In this document: positions 40,961 through 49,440 of the stretch, one piece after another
How the letters are laid out: each line of letters begins with the position of its first letter
Numbering within the stretch: position 1 is the first letter of the stretch
Source of the DNA: Candidatus Caldilinea saccharophila
GTDB taxonomy: Bacteria > Chloroflexota > Anaerolineae > Caldilineales > Caldilineaceae
Length of the DNA stretch: 64,000 bases
Direction of reading: 5' to 3'
NCBI GenBank assembly: GCA_016710365.1
Contig: JADJVW010000031.1
Location: 25,577-89,576 of the forward strand
Translations under genes and position numbers: made by a program
The notes under the pieces: model-generated
The model's database searches: none
The model's input: only the letters and a program-made list of their open reading frames with translations
Told to the model about the DNA's origin: nothing

Positions 40961-42362
40961 ACTCTCTCGATCTCGATTGCAAGCGCGCAGCCTGCGTCGG
41001 GTCGCCGATGTGCAGGGTGTCGTAGGCTTGCTGGGAGCTGGTGAAATAGTCAATGTTCGGATCGCCGTGCCAGCCGGGCTGGTTGTAGATCGGGTTGGGC
41101 AAGCCGGTTTCCGCCTCGCGCTGTGCGATCCAGGCATCCATGCGTCGCTTCAACTCAGCCACGATCTCCGGTTGCGCTTCGGCCAGGTTGATGGCTTCTT
41201 CGGGATCCTCGATCAGATTGTAGAGTTCGACCGGCGGCTTGAAGTGGAAGTCCGGCTCGAGCGCCACGATCAGCTTCCAGTTCGGCGTGCGCCAGCCATG
41301 CTTGCGCATCCACGTGCACTCGGTGATGTAGAACTCGCTCGCGTGGGACGCCACATCGCCGCGCACCATGGGCAGCAGCGAGCGCCCGTCGAAACTTACA
41401 TCCTCGCGCTCGATGCCGGCCAAGTCAAGCAACGTGGGAACCAAATCCTTGTGCTGGTTGTAGCCTTTGACGCGCACGCCGGCCGGGACCTTGCCCGGAT
41501 AGCGAATGATGAGCGGGACGACGAGCGTCGGCTCGTAGAGTCCATGGTGGTCGAAGTAGCACTCGTGGTCGTAGAGCGTCTCGCCGTGGTCGCCGTTGAC
41601 GACGACGATCGTGTCTTCAGCCAGGCAGCGCGCTTCCAGCGCCGTGAAAATACTTTGGATAGCGGCGTCCATGTAAGCGACTGCACCGTCGTATTGCGCG
41701 ATGATATAGTCTTTGTCGGTGACGCCCGGCGGCATCCAACTGGCGAAGAAGTCGCGGAAGGGCTTGAAATCCATCACCGGCTCCATCGATTTGTTGCGTT
41801 TGTCGAACTCGTTGCTATGATAGAACATGCGCTCGTAGGGTGCGGGCGGCAGATAGGGCGAGTGCGGATCCATATGGCGCAAGAACAGGAAGAACGGGTC
41901 GCGCTTGCGCAACAGCCGATCCAGTTCGGGCAGCGCCACTTCGTTCAGGCTTTGCGCCTTGGGGCTGCGTCCTTCGTTCCAACTACCCCAGCTTGGATAG
42001 TCGATATACTTGTCGAAGCCGCGCGAACTGGGATTGCCGGTGAAGCCAACGCAGGTCGTGGCGTAGCCTTCCTCGCGCAGCAGTTCGGGCAGCGTCTTCA
42101 CCTCCGGCCGCAGCGGCCCCTTGTGGCGCAGCGCGACGACCTGCGTGGTGAAGACATCTTGCCCGGTGAGCATCGATGCGTAGGCGCTCGTGGTCGGGAT
42201 ATAGGCGCTGAAAGTCTGCTCGAAGAGGGCGCTCTCCTGCGCAAACCGGTCGATGTGGGGCGTCGTGAGCCGCGAATAACCGTAGCAGCTCATGTGGTCG
42301 CGGCGCAACGAGTCGATGCCCAGGAGAACGATATTTGGTTTACGATTACGGCGTGCAGGCAT
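40959..42362 (-). CDS. Sulfatase-fold hydrolase with Thr at the nucleophile position
   Basis: 467 residues of the alkaline-phosphatase superfamily. Metal-binding IVLLGIDSLRRDHMSCYGY (D17), VVVNGDHGE with DHH following, and a C-terminal ELYNLIEDPEE typical of sulfatases. Where sulfatases read C-x-P-x-R...LTG, this protein reads IPTTSAYASMLTG: T57 stands for the formylglycine Cys and Y61 for the Arg. It therefore cannot be a classical sulfatase; phosphodiesterase, phosphatase or phosphonate-type hydrolysis with Thr as nucleophile is more likely. No signal peptide. Confidence 0.85.
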   Translation of the reverse strand: MPARRNRKPNIVLLGIDSLRRDHMSCYGYSRLTTPHIDRFAQESALFEQTFSAYIPTTSAYASMLTGQDVFTTQVVALRHKGPLRPEVKTLPELLREEGYATTCVGFTGNPSSRGFDKYIDYPSWGSWNEGRSPKAQSLNEVALPELDRLLRKRDPFFLFLRHMDPHSPYLPPAPYERMFYHSNEFDKRNKSMEPVMDFKPFRDFFASWMPPGVTDKDYIIAQYDGAVAYMDAAIQSIFTALEARCLAEDTIVVVNGDHGETLYDHECYFDHHGLYEPTLVVPLIIRYPGKVPAGVRVKGYNQHKDLVPTLLDLAGIEREDVSFDGRSLLPMVRGDVASHASEFYITECTWMRKHGWRTPNWKLIVALEPDFHFKPPVELYNLIEDPEEAINLAEAQPEIVAELKRRMDAWIAQREAETGLPNPIYNQPGWHGDPNIDYFTSSQQAYDTLHIGDPTQAARLQSRSRE

Positions 42363-42397
42363 AGGTAATTCCTTCCAGAAAGTTTTTGAAAAATTTT

Positions 42398-43202
42398 TTA
42401 ATCTTCAGTGAGTGGGAAGAGGCGATGCACAGCGGCCAGCGCGCTGGCTTCATCCTGTGAGGGCATAAATTCTAACCCGATCTCGCCGTCGTAGCCAAGC
42501 TCGCGCAGCGAGATGGCAAGGTTGGTAAAGTTGATCTCACCTGTGCCCGGCTCCTGGCGCGTCGGCGCATCGCCAATGTGCACGCCGGAGATCACGTCGA
42601 AACTGGTCGTCAGCGTGGTCAGTAGATCGCCGGCGCCGCGCTGCTGATGATAGGAGTCAAAGGTAAAGCGAAATTGCGGATGGTGCATCCGCCGCACCCA
42701 GTCCACAGCCACCTGCGGCGTATGCACCGCCATGGCGCCGATAAAATGGTTGCGGCTGAGACACTCGACGCGCACTTCGATCGAGGTCTGCTCGACCAGG
42801 CGCAGGATGCGTTCGGTCTGCGCCAGCAGATTGGCGTATTGCTCCGCGTGGCTGAAATTCCCAGAGAGCGCGCACGCGTTCGCGGCCATCGATATGGTCG
42901 ATCTGGTTGGAAAAGATGTAGAGGCAGGCGATGCGATGCTGTTCGGCCATTTCCAGCGATTCGGCCCAGGTGCGCAGCGTGCGTTCGTTGTCCGCAGGGT
43001 CGGCCAACGCGCCCATGGCGCCGTCAAAGGTGGAGAAAAGGCGTGCGTTATGCTGCGCACACGTCGCCGTCAACTCGGCAATGGGGGCCTGGCGCCAGGC
43101 AAAGACACAAAAATCGCGCACACCCAGCGCCACAAACGGTTGCACACGCTCGACCAGCGGCCGGTCGGTGAACCAGAAGTCAAGATATCCCGTATAAAAC
43201 AT
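42398..43202 (-). CDS. TIM-barrel sugar isomerase/epimerase (hydroxypyruvate-isomerase-like), frame change near 42870
   Basis: About 268 residues. N-terminal MFYTGYLDFWFTDRPLVERVQPFVALGVRDF and CLYIFSNQIDHIDGRERVRAL in one frame, then SHAEQYANLL..., VECLSRNHFIGAM, FRFTFDSYHQQRGAGD, GVHIGDAPTRQEPGTGEI and IGLEFMPSQDE in the other. The metal-binding Glu, Asp/His, His and Glu of the xylose-isomerase-like family are all present. GDAPTRQEPGTGEI is characteristic of hydroxypyruvate isomerase relatives. One indel separates two complete parts. Second such enzyme of the locus. Confidence 0.82.
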
Positions 43203-43327
43203 GAGCTCGCACTCTCAAAAACTGTCTGAATTATCATGCTTTGCCACAGGCGTCAGCCGCGGCGGGCGAGACGCCCGCGTTCCCAGGAACGCCGCCCTCC
43301 TAACTCGCCCCTCGCAACTCGCAACTC

Positions 43328-44143
43328 CTACGACATCACCATGCCGCCATCGACCTCGAGCGCCTGTCCGGTCAGATAGCGCGCATCCTGCGAGGCGAGG
43401 AACGCGACGACGCCGGCCATTTCCCAAGGATGGGCGAGCCGGCCCAGCGGGCAATCTTTGGCGCGCTGCTGCAACCACGCGTCCGCGGACAGACCCTCGC
43501 GCGCGCCGACCCTCGCGGCCACGCCAACCACCATGTTGGTGAGCGTGTTGCCGGGACAGATGGCGTTGACCGTCACGCCGTAGGGCGCAAGCTCCATCGC
43601 CACCGAACGCGTGAGGCCGATCAGACCGCTTTTGGAGGCGGAGTACTCGGCGGAAGCGGGCCAGCTTGTCTTGCCGGCCATCGACGAAATGTTGATGATG
43701 CTGCCCCCGCCGCGCTCGCGCAGGTAGGACGCCACCGCACGGTTGCTGTAAAAGGCGCCGGTCAGGTTGACGTGCAGGGTGGTCAGCCACTGAGCCGTAG
43801 AAAGCTCCTCCAGCGGCGCACCAGTGTAGATGCCCGCCGACGCCACCAGCATATCGATCCCGCCCCAGCGTGCGGCGACCGCGGCGAATGTCGCTTCCAC
43901 GGCGGCGGCGTCCGTCACATCGCAAGGGAGGGCGATTGCTTCGACGCCCAGCGTGCGGCAGCGTTCCGCCGTCTGCGCGTTGCCGGCCGCATCGATGTCG
44001 AGACAGGCGATGCGCGCCTGCTCCTGGGCAAAGCGCAGCGCGCACGCCCCGCCGATCCCGCCGCCCGCGCCGGTGATGACGACGACCTGTCCCGCAAAGC
44101 GCGCCGACTCGACGCCGGCGCGCATCATGCCTTGTTCCATCAT
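43328..44143 (-). CDS. Short-chain dehydrogenase/reductase
   Basis: 271 residues with an ~17-residue N-terminal lead. NAD(P) motif VITGAGGGIGGACA, acid in CLDIDAAG (favours NAD(H)), SAGIYTGAP in place of NNAG, catalytic Ser/Tyr/Lys in INISSMAGK and YSASKSG, ICPGNTLT, and the C-terminal TGQALEVDGGMVMS. A classical SDR that oxidises a secondary hydroxyl, most likely of a sugar given its position between importer permeases and isomerase. Gap to the permease is 25 bases. Confidence 0.88.
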   Translation of the reverse strand: MMEQGMMRAGVESARFAGQVVVITGAGGGIGGACALRFAQEQARIACLDIDAAGNAQTAERCRTLGVEAIALPCDVTDAAAVEATFAAVAARWGGIDMLVASAGIYTGAPLEELSTAQWLTTLHVNLTGAFYSNRAVASYLRERGGGSIINISSMAGKTSWPASAEYSASKSGLIGLTRSVAMELAPYGVTVNAICPGNTLTNMVVGVAARVGAREGLSADAWLQQRAKDCPLGRLAHPWEMAGVVAFLASQDARYLTGQALEVDGGMVMS

Positions 44144-44168
44144 AGATCCTTCGATTCGCCTTTGACTG

Positions 44169-45099
44169 CTAGCCTTTGACTGCGCCCTCGATCATGGCGC
44201 TGAAGAAGCTGCGCCGCGCAAAAACAAAGATCACCACGATCGGGAGTGCGATCAAGATGCAGGCCGCGGCGACTACCTGCAGATTGATGATATTCTGTCC
44301 TAAAAATTCGTAGATGCCGAACATCGCCGGTTTGAACTCGTTCTTGGCGACCAGCAGATAGCCGGCGATGAATTCATTCCAGACGTTGACGAAAGTCAGC
44401 AGAAAGACGGCCATCAACCCTGGCAACGCCAGCGGCATGCTGATGCGAAGGAGCGAGCCAAACGGGCTGCACCCGTCGATCAGCGCGGCCTCTTCAAGTT
44501 CGCGCGGAATGGCATCAAAAAAGCCTTTGGCAATCCACACACTCAGCGGCAGGAAGAAGCCCATGTAGACCGAGACCAGGAACATGCGGTCGTCGTAGAA
44601 GGGGATCTGCGCCTTGCGCAGCACGACGCCCATCTGATAAAGCGCCAGCAGATTGGTGAGGAGCGGCACGCCTGTGATGGCAAGAATGCCGACCAGCAGC
44701 AGATTGCGGCCACGAAAGCGGTAGCGTGAGAACGCATAGCCGGACATCCCCGCCAGAAAAACCACCAGCAACGCCGTCGTCGTCGCATACAACAGCGAAT
44801 TGGGAATGTATACACGCACGATGTTGCCGGTCAGCGCAAAGGGCAGCAGTCCGCCGTCGGTCGGTTTAGGAGCGAGCACACGTTGATACCCTTCGACCGC
44901 CCAGCGGCAAGCGGTCGGGTCAAACGCGCGGGTGGGTGTGTCGCACGGGAAGAAATTCGGCGGCTTGCGGATAATGTCGCGCTCGCCTTTGAAGGAGATC
45001 AGGACGGTCGTCGCCACCGGCAGCAATGCCATCAGACAAATCAGGATCAACGCCGTTGACCAACCACGAATTCCACCGTTTGCGTGATATGGAAGGCAT
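44169..45099 (-). CDS. Carbohydrate ABC transporter permease (MalG type), frame change near 45050
   Basis: About 310 residues. The N-terminus MPSISRKRWNSWLVN starts at ATG 45099, one base after the other permease's TGA. A frame change near 45050 leads into LILICLMALLPVATTVLIS. An unusually long external loop (HTPTRAFDPTACRWAVEG..., ~60 residues) follows helix 1. The EAA motif with conserved Gly is in EEAALIDGCSPFGSLLRISMPLALPG. Ends with FFSAMIEGAVKG, usual for MalG-type CUT1 permeases. The cognate ATPase is not encoded here; a shared MsiK-type ATPase is common for CUT1 systems. Confidence 0.87.
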
Positions 45100-45100
45100 C

Positions 45101-46045
45101 TCAGTTATTCCTTTCCTCGACACGCGTGACCCGCAATGTGGCAAAGATCAAGATCCAGTTGACCGCGGCGATCAGCAATGCCAGCGCCGCGGCCCGCCCA
45201 AACTCAAGCTGACGCCAGCCCAGGCTGTACAACATGTAGCTCAACACCTCCGTGGACGAACCAGGGCCGCCGCCGGTCAGGCTGAAAACCATGCCGACTC
45301 CGTTCATTCCACTTAAGGTGAGGCTGAAGATCGCCACCACCAAGGTCGGCAGCATCAACGGGATCATAATGCGGCGCACGATCTGCCAGCCATTGGCGCC
45401 ATCGATGCGGCTGCTTTCGACCACTTCGACCGGCACCGTTTGCATGGCCGCCAGCAGCAGCAGCGTGATAAACGGCAGCGCGCGCCACGACGCCGCCATG
45501 ATCAGATACACCATCGCCGGTGCGGGCGGAAAGGGAAAATTACCAACCCAGGACGCCGGCGGCACCGCGGTCAGGACGGAAAGCCCATTGGGAGGAAAAA
45601 GGGCCGGGTTTTGCAATATCCCGGAAAGCAACCCATAGTCGGGCATGACGAGCAGGCGAAACACGATCCCGACAATGATGTCGGCGATGATCCAGGGGAT
45701 AAACAATAAGGTGACGTACAGCCCAGAAAAACGCAGCTTGCGGTTCAAGAGCAGCGCAATGAAGAAGCCGATCACCAACGTCAGCGAAACATAACCAACT
45801 AGAAATACGACCGTATGTCCGATACTCTCGCCGAACACTCCCATCCCAAAAAGCCGGCGAAAATTGTCCATGCCGACGAAGCGCCAGCCTTGCGGCTCTC
45901 TGGTTTGGAGGCTGAGCCACACGGTGTAGAGAGCCGGATAGACCTGAATGGTAAGCAGGACGGCGACGGTAGGCAGAATCAGCCAGAAAGGAAGCGTATT
46001 CCGGAACCAACGTCTTGATCGTTTTCGGGCTGTGGTTTGTTGCAT
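45101..46045 (-). CDS. Carbohydrate ABC transporter permease (MalF/UgpA type)
   Basis: 314 residues, six helices: about 17-38, 80-100, 112-132, 180-200, 226-246 and 285-304. EAA loop VESSRIDGANGWQIVRRIMIPLMLPT between helices 4 and 5. The SLTGGGPGSSTEVLSYMLY block is typical of UgpA/MalF CUT1 permeases. It is separated from the binding-protein gene by a 174-base interval containing a 19-bp stem, and is adjacent to the second permease. Confidence 0.9.
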   Translation of the reverse strand: MQQTTARKRSRRWFRNTLPFWLILPTVAVLLTIQVYPALYTVWLSLQTREPQGWRFVGMDNFRRLFGMGVFGESIGHTVVFLVGYVSLTLVIGFFIALLLNRKLRFSGLYVTLLFIPWIIADIIVGIVFRLLVMPDYGLLSGILQNPALFPPNGLSVLTAVPPASWVGNFPFPPAPAMVYLIMAASWRALPFITLLLLAAMQTVPVEVVESSRIDGANGWQIVRRIMIPLMLPTLVVAIFSLTLSGMNGVGMVFSLTGGGPGSSTEVLSYMLYSLGWRQLEFGRAAALALLIAAVNWILIFATLRVTRVEERNN

Positions 46046-46128
46046 CGAAGTGCGTTGCCTAAGCGGAATGCTGCGCGGAGATCAGCAGCAATGGATGGTG
46101 GAGCAAATGTCGGATAGCAAGAAAATCA

Positions 46129-46206
46129 TTCACAGATTGCGCAGATTCTATTGATTTCAAGGCAGCAAGCAGACCTATCAGCTGTGAAATCTGCGCAATC
46201 TGTGAA
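46129..46206 (-). terminator. 19-bp stem between binding-protein and permease genes
   Basis: TTCACAGATTGCGCAGATT (46129-46147) is exactly complementary to AATCTGCGCAATCTGTGAA (46188-46206) around a 40-base loop. Placed directly after the abundant binding-protein gene, where such stems usually protect the upstream mRNA or attenuate read-through. Belongs to the dispersed CAGATT family. Confidence 0.75.
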
Positions 46207-46219
46207 GAGCAGTTAGCCG

Positions 46220-47616
46220 TTAGTTGCCGGCGTTGTACTCGTCCTGCGCCGCCTGCAGCATCGTCGCGATGTCGGCGGCCGGATCTTCCTTGATGAGCTT
46301 GTAGACAGCGCCCATAATCAGCTTCTGCGCTTCCTGCGAGCGCTCCAGCGAGCCAGCCCACGGCCGGCACGCGCTGGCGCTAAGCACCTTGCCTGCCTGC
46401 TGATAGAAGGGCGTCTGGAAAGCTTCCATCTCGCGCGTAGTCAACAGCGCCGGATAGCCGCCGCCCGCGGTCAACACCCAGGTCACATTCTGCTCTGGGC
46501 TCATGATCCAGTTGATGTAATCGAAGGCAGCTTCTGGGTTGGTCGCCCCGACTGGAACGCCGAAGCCGACCCAGCCACTTCACAGCCAGGCGTCTGCCCT
46601 TCCGGCGCCACAAAGGTCGAAAGGATCACATCGCCGGCGTCAATTGCGTCGAGCATGTCTTCCTCATTGCCCTTGGTATATTCATTGCCATTGGGTGCGG
46701 TGAGCGGATTGACATAGCGATAGCCAAACAGACCGGGCGGGAAGGCGCCAGCCGACGCATCCTTGAAGGCGTTTTCTTCCTGGAAGCCGCCGGCAAAGGC
46801 GATTTCCGGCACATAGCCGCTCTGCACCATCGTGCGCAGGAATTCGACGGCCGCCACGTTCTCCGGCGTGTTGAGCAGCATATTGCCCGCGCCGTCATCG
46901 TACGTGCCGCCAAAGGAGGAGATCGTCATCCAGACGCCGCGTGTGGAGCCCTCACCGTCAAAGTCGGTCGAGCCAAAGAAGGTCATCGCGTAGAGACCTT
47001 CGCCCTTCAGCCGCTCGCCGTCTGCCAGCATTTCATCTGGGGTCGTGGGGAAACCCTCCGGGAAGCGATCTTTCCACACATAGACCAGGTGGGGGCGCTC
47101 GGCCACTGGAACGCAGTAGAGACCACCGTCGGGGCCGGTGCAGGCTGCGATCGAGCTGGGGTCCAAATCAGCGAACCACGGCTGGGCGCTCGCCCATTCG
47201 TTCAAATCCTGCATCGTGCCGTTGCGGTAGAACTGTGTAACCTGGCCACTGCCCATTTCGAAGAGATCGGGCACATCGCCACCCGCCTGCACCGCGGCAA
47301 CCAGTTCGGCGGCCATGCGATCCCACGCCTTGGGCTGGTTGACCCAGTTCCACTGGCCAGTAAAAGCCTCGTTGAAAGCCGGAATCGTATCGCGTAGATA
47401 CTGATTGCCGACGCGTTCGTCGCTGGCCGGATCTTCGTTGTTTTCGTCATACTGGTACCAGGTGGTGAAGTCCTTCACTTCGCCAGCGCTGACGCTTGCT
47501 TCTCCCCCGGCGGTTTCACCTGCCGGGGCGGCCGGCGCTGCCACGGGCGTCGCACAAGCCGACAGCACGAGGCTCATCAGCAACACCATCGACATCAAAG
47601 TCCACAGACGTTTCAT
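46220..47616 (-). CDS. ABC sugar-binding lipoprotein (SBP family 1), frame change near 46582
   Basis: About 465 residues from ATG 47616 (AAGGAG). Lipoprotein signal LLMSLVLSACATPV with lipid-anchored Cys, an Ala/Pro/Gly linker, then DFTTWYQYDE, VQAGGDVPDLFEMGSGQ and VPVAERPHLVYVWKDRF, the CUT1 sugar-binding fold. A one- or two-base change near 46582 after GCEVAG moves the frame; the end reads GFGVPVGATNPEAAFDYINWIMSPEQ. First gene of the locus, capturing the sugar outside the membrane for the two permeases. Its promoter lies in 47620-47860. Confidence 0.87.
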
Positions 47617-47693
47617 TGGGTTATGCTCCTTGTTGTGACTCAACTAGTAAAAATAACCAGCGGCTGGTCAAAGCACGACAATTGACAGGCCAC

Positions 47694-47860
47694 TAGCGTT
47701 ATCCTTGGCCGTCGTGTACGACGCTGCCACAGAGTGGCTAACGCTTCTTAGAATTGTGGAAATCCTACTCGAGCATTGAAAATTATGCAACGCTCATTTT
47801 ACAGTGCATCAAGAAGTAAATTGGCAATTTCGATTGTCAGAAAGGCAGGTCAGATAAAGA
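47694..47860 (-). promoter_or_regulatory. Upstream region of the carbohydrate locus with two inverted repeats
   Basis: Contains the palindrome CGTCGT-GT-ACGACG (47710-47723), inside a wider pair AGCGTTATCC / GGCTAACGCT. Further upstream on the minus strand TTGATG and TGCATAAT (extended -10-like, 19-base spacing) could form a promoter. A sugar-responsive repressor site is inferred. No gene in 47620-47860. Confidence 0.4.
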
Positions 47861-49312
47861 TCATTGCAGAAGGGCGAGAATGTCGCGCCCGACGACGATG
47901 CGAATATCGACAGGCGCGGAAACAGCCAGCCCATTAATCTGTGCTTGCGCAGGTTTGAGGCTTAAATCAGTGGAGACCATAGCCGCAACCGAGTCCGCCA
48001 CGCCATAATTGATGACGATCGTCTGCGAATAATCGCTGCGGTCAGCGTCGCCAATCGAGGCGACTTGCCACCCTTGTTGTTGCAGGAGTTGGGCCGTACG
48101 CGCCGCTGCCCCCGGCAAAGTTGTGCCGTTGAGGATTTCAATGCGCACTGTCGCCGGATCGGCGATTGCCACTTGCTGCGCAGCGACGGGCGATTCGATG
48201 GTGGTGAAGAATGCGTTGAGTGCGGTGCGAACGCGTGCGCGATCCGGGAGCAAAATCCATGCCCCCTCACTGCTGAAGGTCTCTTCGCCGTAACGATTGT
48301 CGAGCACGAGTTGTTGCACCTGGCCGGACGCGCGGTTCTGAAAACGCTGGGCGAGGTCAATGCCAAGCGGCACGGGAAGGTCGGTTTCAATGCTGCTCTG
48401 CATTGTCGCCAGAAGTTGTGGCGCCTTGCCAAGGAGTTGTGGAATCATGCCGGCGTTCATCACCTGTTGCGCCACGGCGCGAATGATGTCCTGTTGGCGG
48501 CGTGCGCGGCTGTAATCGCCGTCGTTGTGCCGGGTGCGGGCATATTTCAGCGCGGTTTCGCCATCCAGAAGGTGTGTACCGGCGTCAAGGTGGAACGTCT
48601 CCACGCCGTAATCGGGCGTCGGATATTCCTCATCGTGGATCGTATTGGGCACGGTGACGGTGACGCCACCGATCAGGTCGATGATTTCACGAAAACCGTC
48701 GAAGTTGACACGTACAAAGTAATCGACGGGGCGCCCTACGAAGCTGCTCACCGTGTCTTTGGCGAGTTGCGCGCCGCCGCCGGCATACGCTTGCAACTCC
48801 CCCAACATGTAAGCCGTGTTGATCTTGGTCGTCACGCCCATGCCAGGGATGGGCACCCACAGGTCGCGCGGCAGCGAGAGCATGCCCATGTCGCCTGTAT
48901 CCAGGTTGACCGAAAGCAGAATCATCGTGTCGGTGCGCGAGGGGCCATATTCATCGGGGCGCTCGTCCGTACCCAACAGCAAAATACTCAGCATCTGCGC
49001 GGGTTCTGCTTCGGCAATGGCCGCCACGGCCTGCACGGGTTCGCGATTTTCCGGTGATTGTTCGACGACAGGCTGCACCGGTTCGGCGCTGACAGCGCTG
49101 GAAGCGATCAGCGGGGCATCAACAATTTCGGCGAGAATCGACGTCTGAACGATGCGTTGTCTTGCCCAATCATGCACGCGGACGCCGAGCACCAAAGCGA
49201 AAACCAGAATGGCGGCCGCGTACACCGCTGTAACGATGATCGCCAAGCGGCGTGCACCGAAGCGATGCGGATCGCGCGGAGATGATGAGTGTAAGCGAAA
49301 TTGCTCTGACAT
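47861..49312 (-). CDS. LytR-CpsA-Psr (LCP) family protein with LytR C-terminal domain
   Basis: 483 residues from ATG 49312. N-terminal cytoplasmic tail, one helix (AIIVTAVYAAAILVFALVLG), a ~70-residue linker, then the LCP catalytic domain. The domain has LLLGTDERPDEYGPSRTDTMILLSVN, SLPRDLWVPIPG, KINTAYMLG, FREIIDLIGGVTVTVP and YARTRHNDGDYSRARRQQDII, with the Arg/Asp residues that bind polyprenyl pyrophosphate. A LytR_C domain follows (RIEILNGTTLPGAAARTAQLLQQQGWQV). LCP enzymes attach glycan polymers to peptidoglycan or protein at the outer membrane face. Convenient partner for lipid-linked surface glycans. Confidence 0.92.
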   Translation of the reverse strand: MSEQFRLHSSSPRDPHRFGARRLAIIVTAVYAAAILVFALVLGVRVHDWARQRIVQTSILAEIVDAPLIASSAVSAEPVQPVVEQSPENREPVQAVAAIAEAEPAQMLSILLLGTDERPDEYGPSRTDTMILLSVNLDTGDMGMLSLPRDLWVPIPGMGVTTKINTAYMLGELQAYAGGGAQLAKDTVSSFVGRPVDYFVRVNFDGFREIIDLIGGVTVTVPNTIHDEEYPTPDYGVETFHLDAGTHLLDGETALKYARTRHNDGDYSRARRQQDIIRAVAQQVMNAGMIPQLLGKAPQLLATMQSSIETDLPVPLGIDLAQRFQNRASGQVQQLVLDNRYGEETFSSEGAWILLPDRARVRTALNAFFTTIESPVAAQQVAIADPATVRIEILNGTTLPGAAARTAQLLQQQGWQVASIGDADRSDYSQTIVINYGVADSVAAMVSTDLSLKPAQAQINGLAVSAPVDIRIVVGRDILALLQ

Positions 49313-49381
49313 ACGCACTGAGTATATCAAAGCCCACAAGCGACAACAATTTAGATAGAGGTTGATTGGAGCTTAAATGAT

Positions 49382-49440
49382 GCGTGATGCGTAATTGTCA
49401 CACACCGCTCATCACCCACATTACGCATTACGCATTATGC
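49382..49440. repeat. Heptamer-repeat hairpin overlapping a stop codon
   Basis: GCGTGAT-GCGTAAT (49382-49395) faces ATTACGC-ATTACGC-ATTATGC (49420-49440) across a 24-base loop. The last codons (His-Asn-Ala) and the TAA (49428-49430) of the 788-residue gene are encoded within the right arm. Second member of the family seen at 40882. Confidence 0.9.

Noticed and set aside
40944..42368. 474-codon open frame on the plus strand
   Set aside because: It lies wholly opposite the sulfatase-like gene, shows no family motif, and is typical of antisense frames in GC-rich genes.
48065..49057. 330-codon open frame on the plus strand
   Set aside because: Antisense shadow of the LCP gene, with unnatural His/Arg-rich composition.
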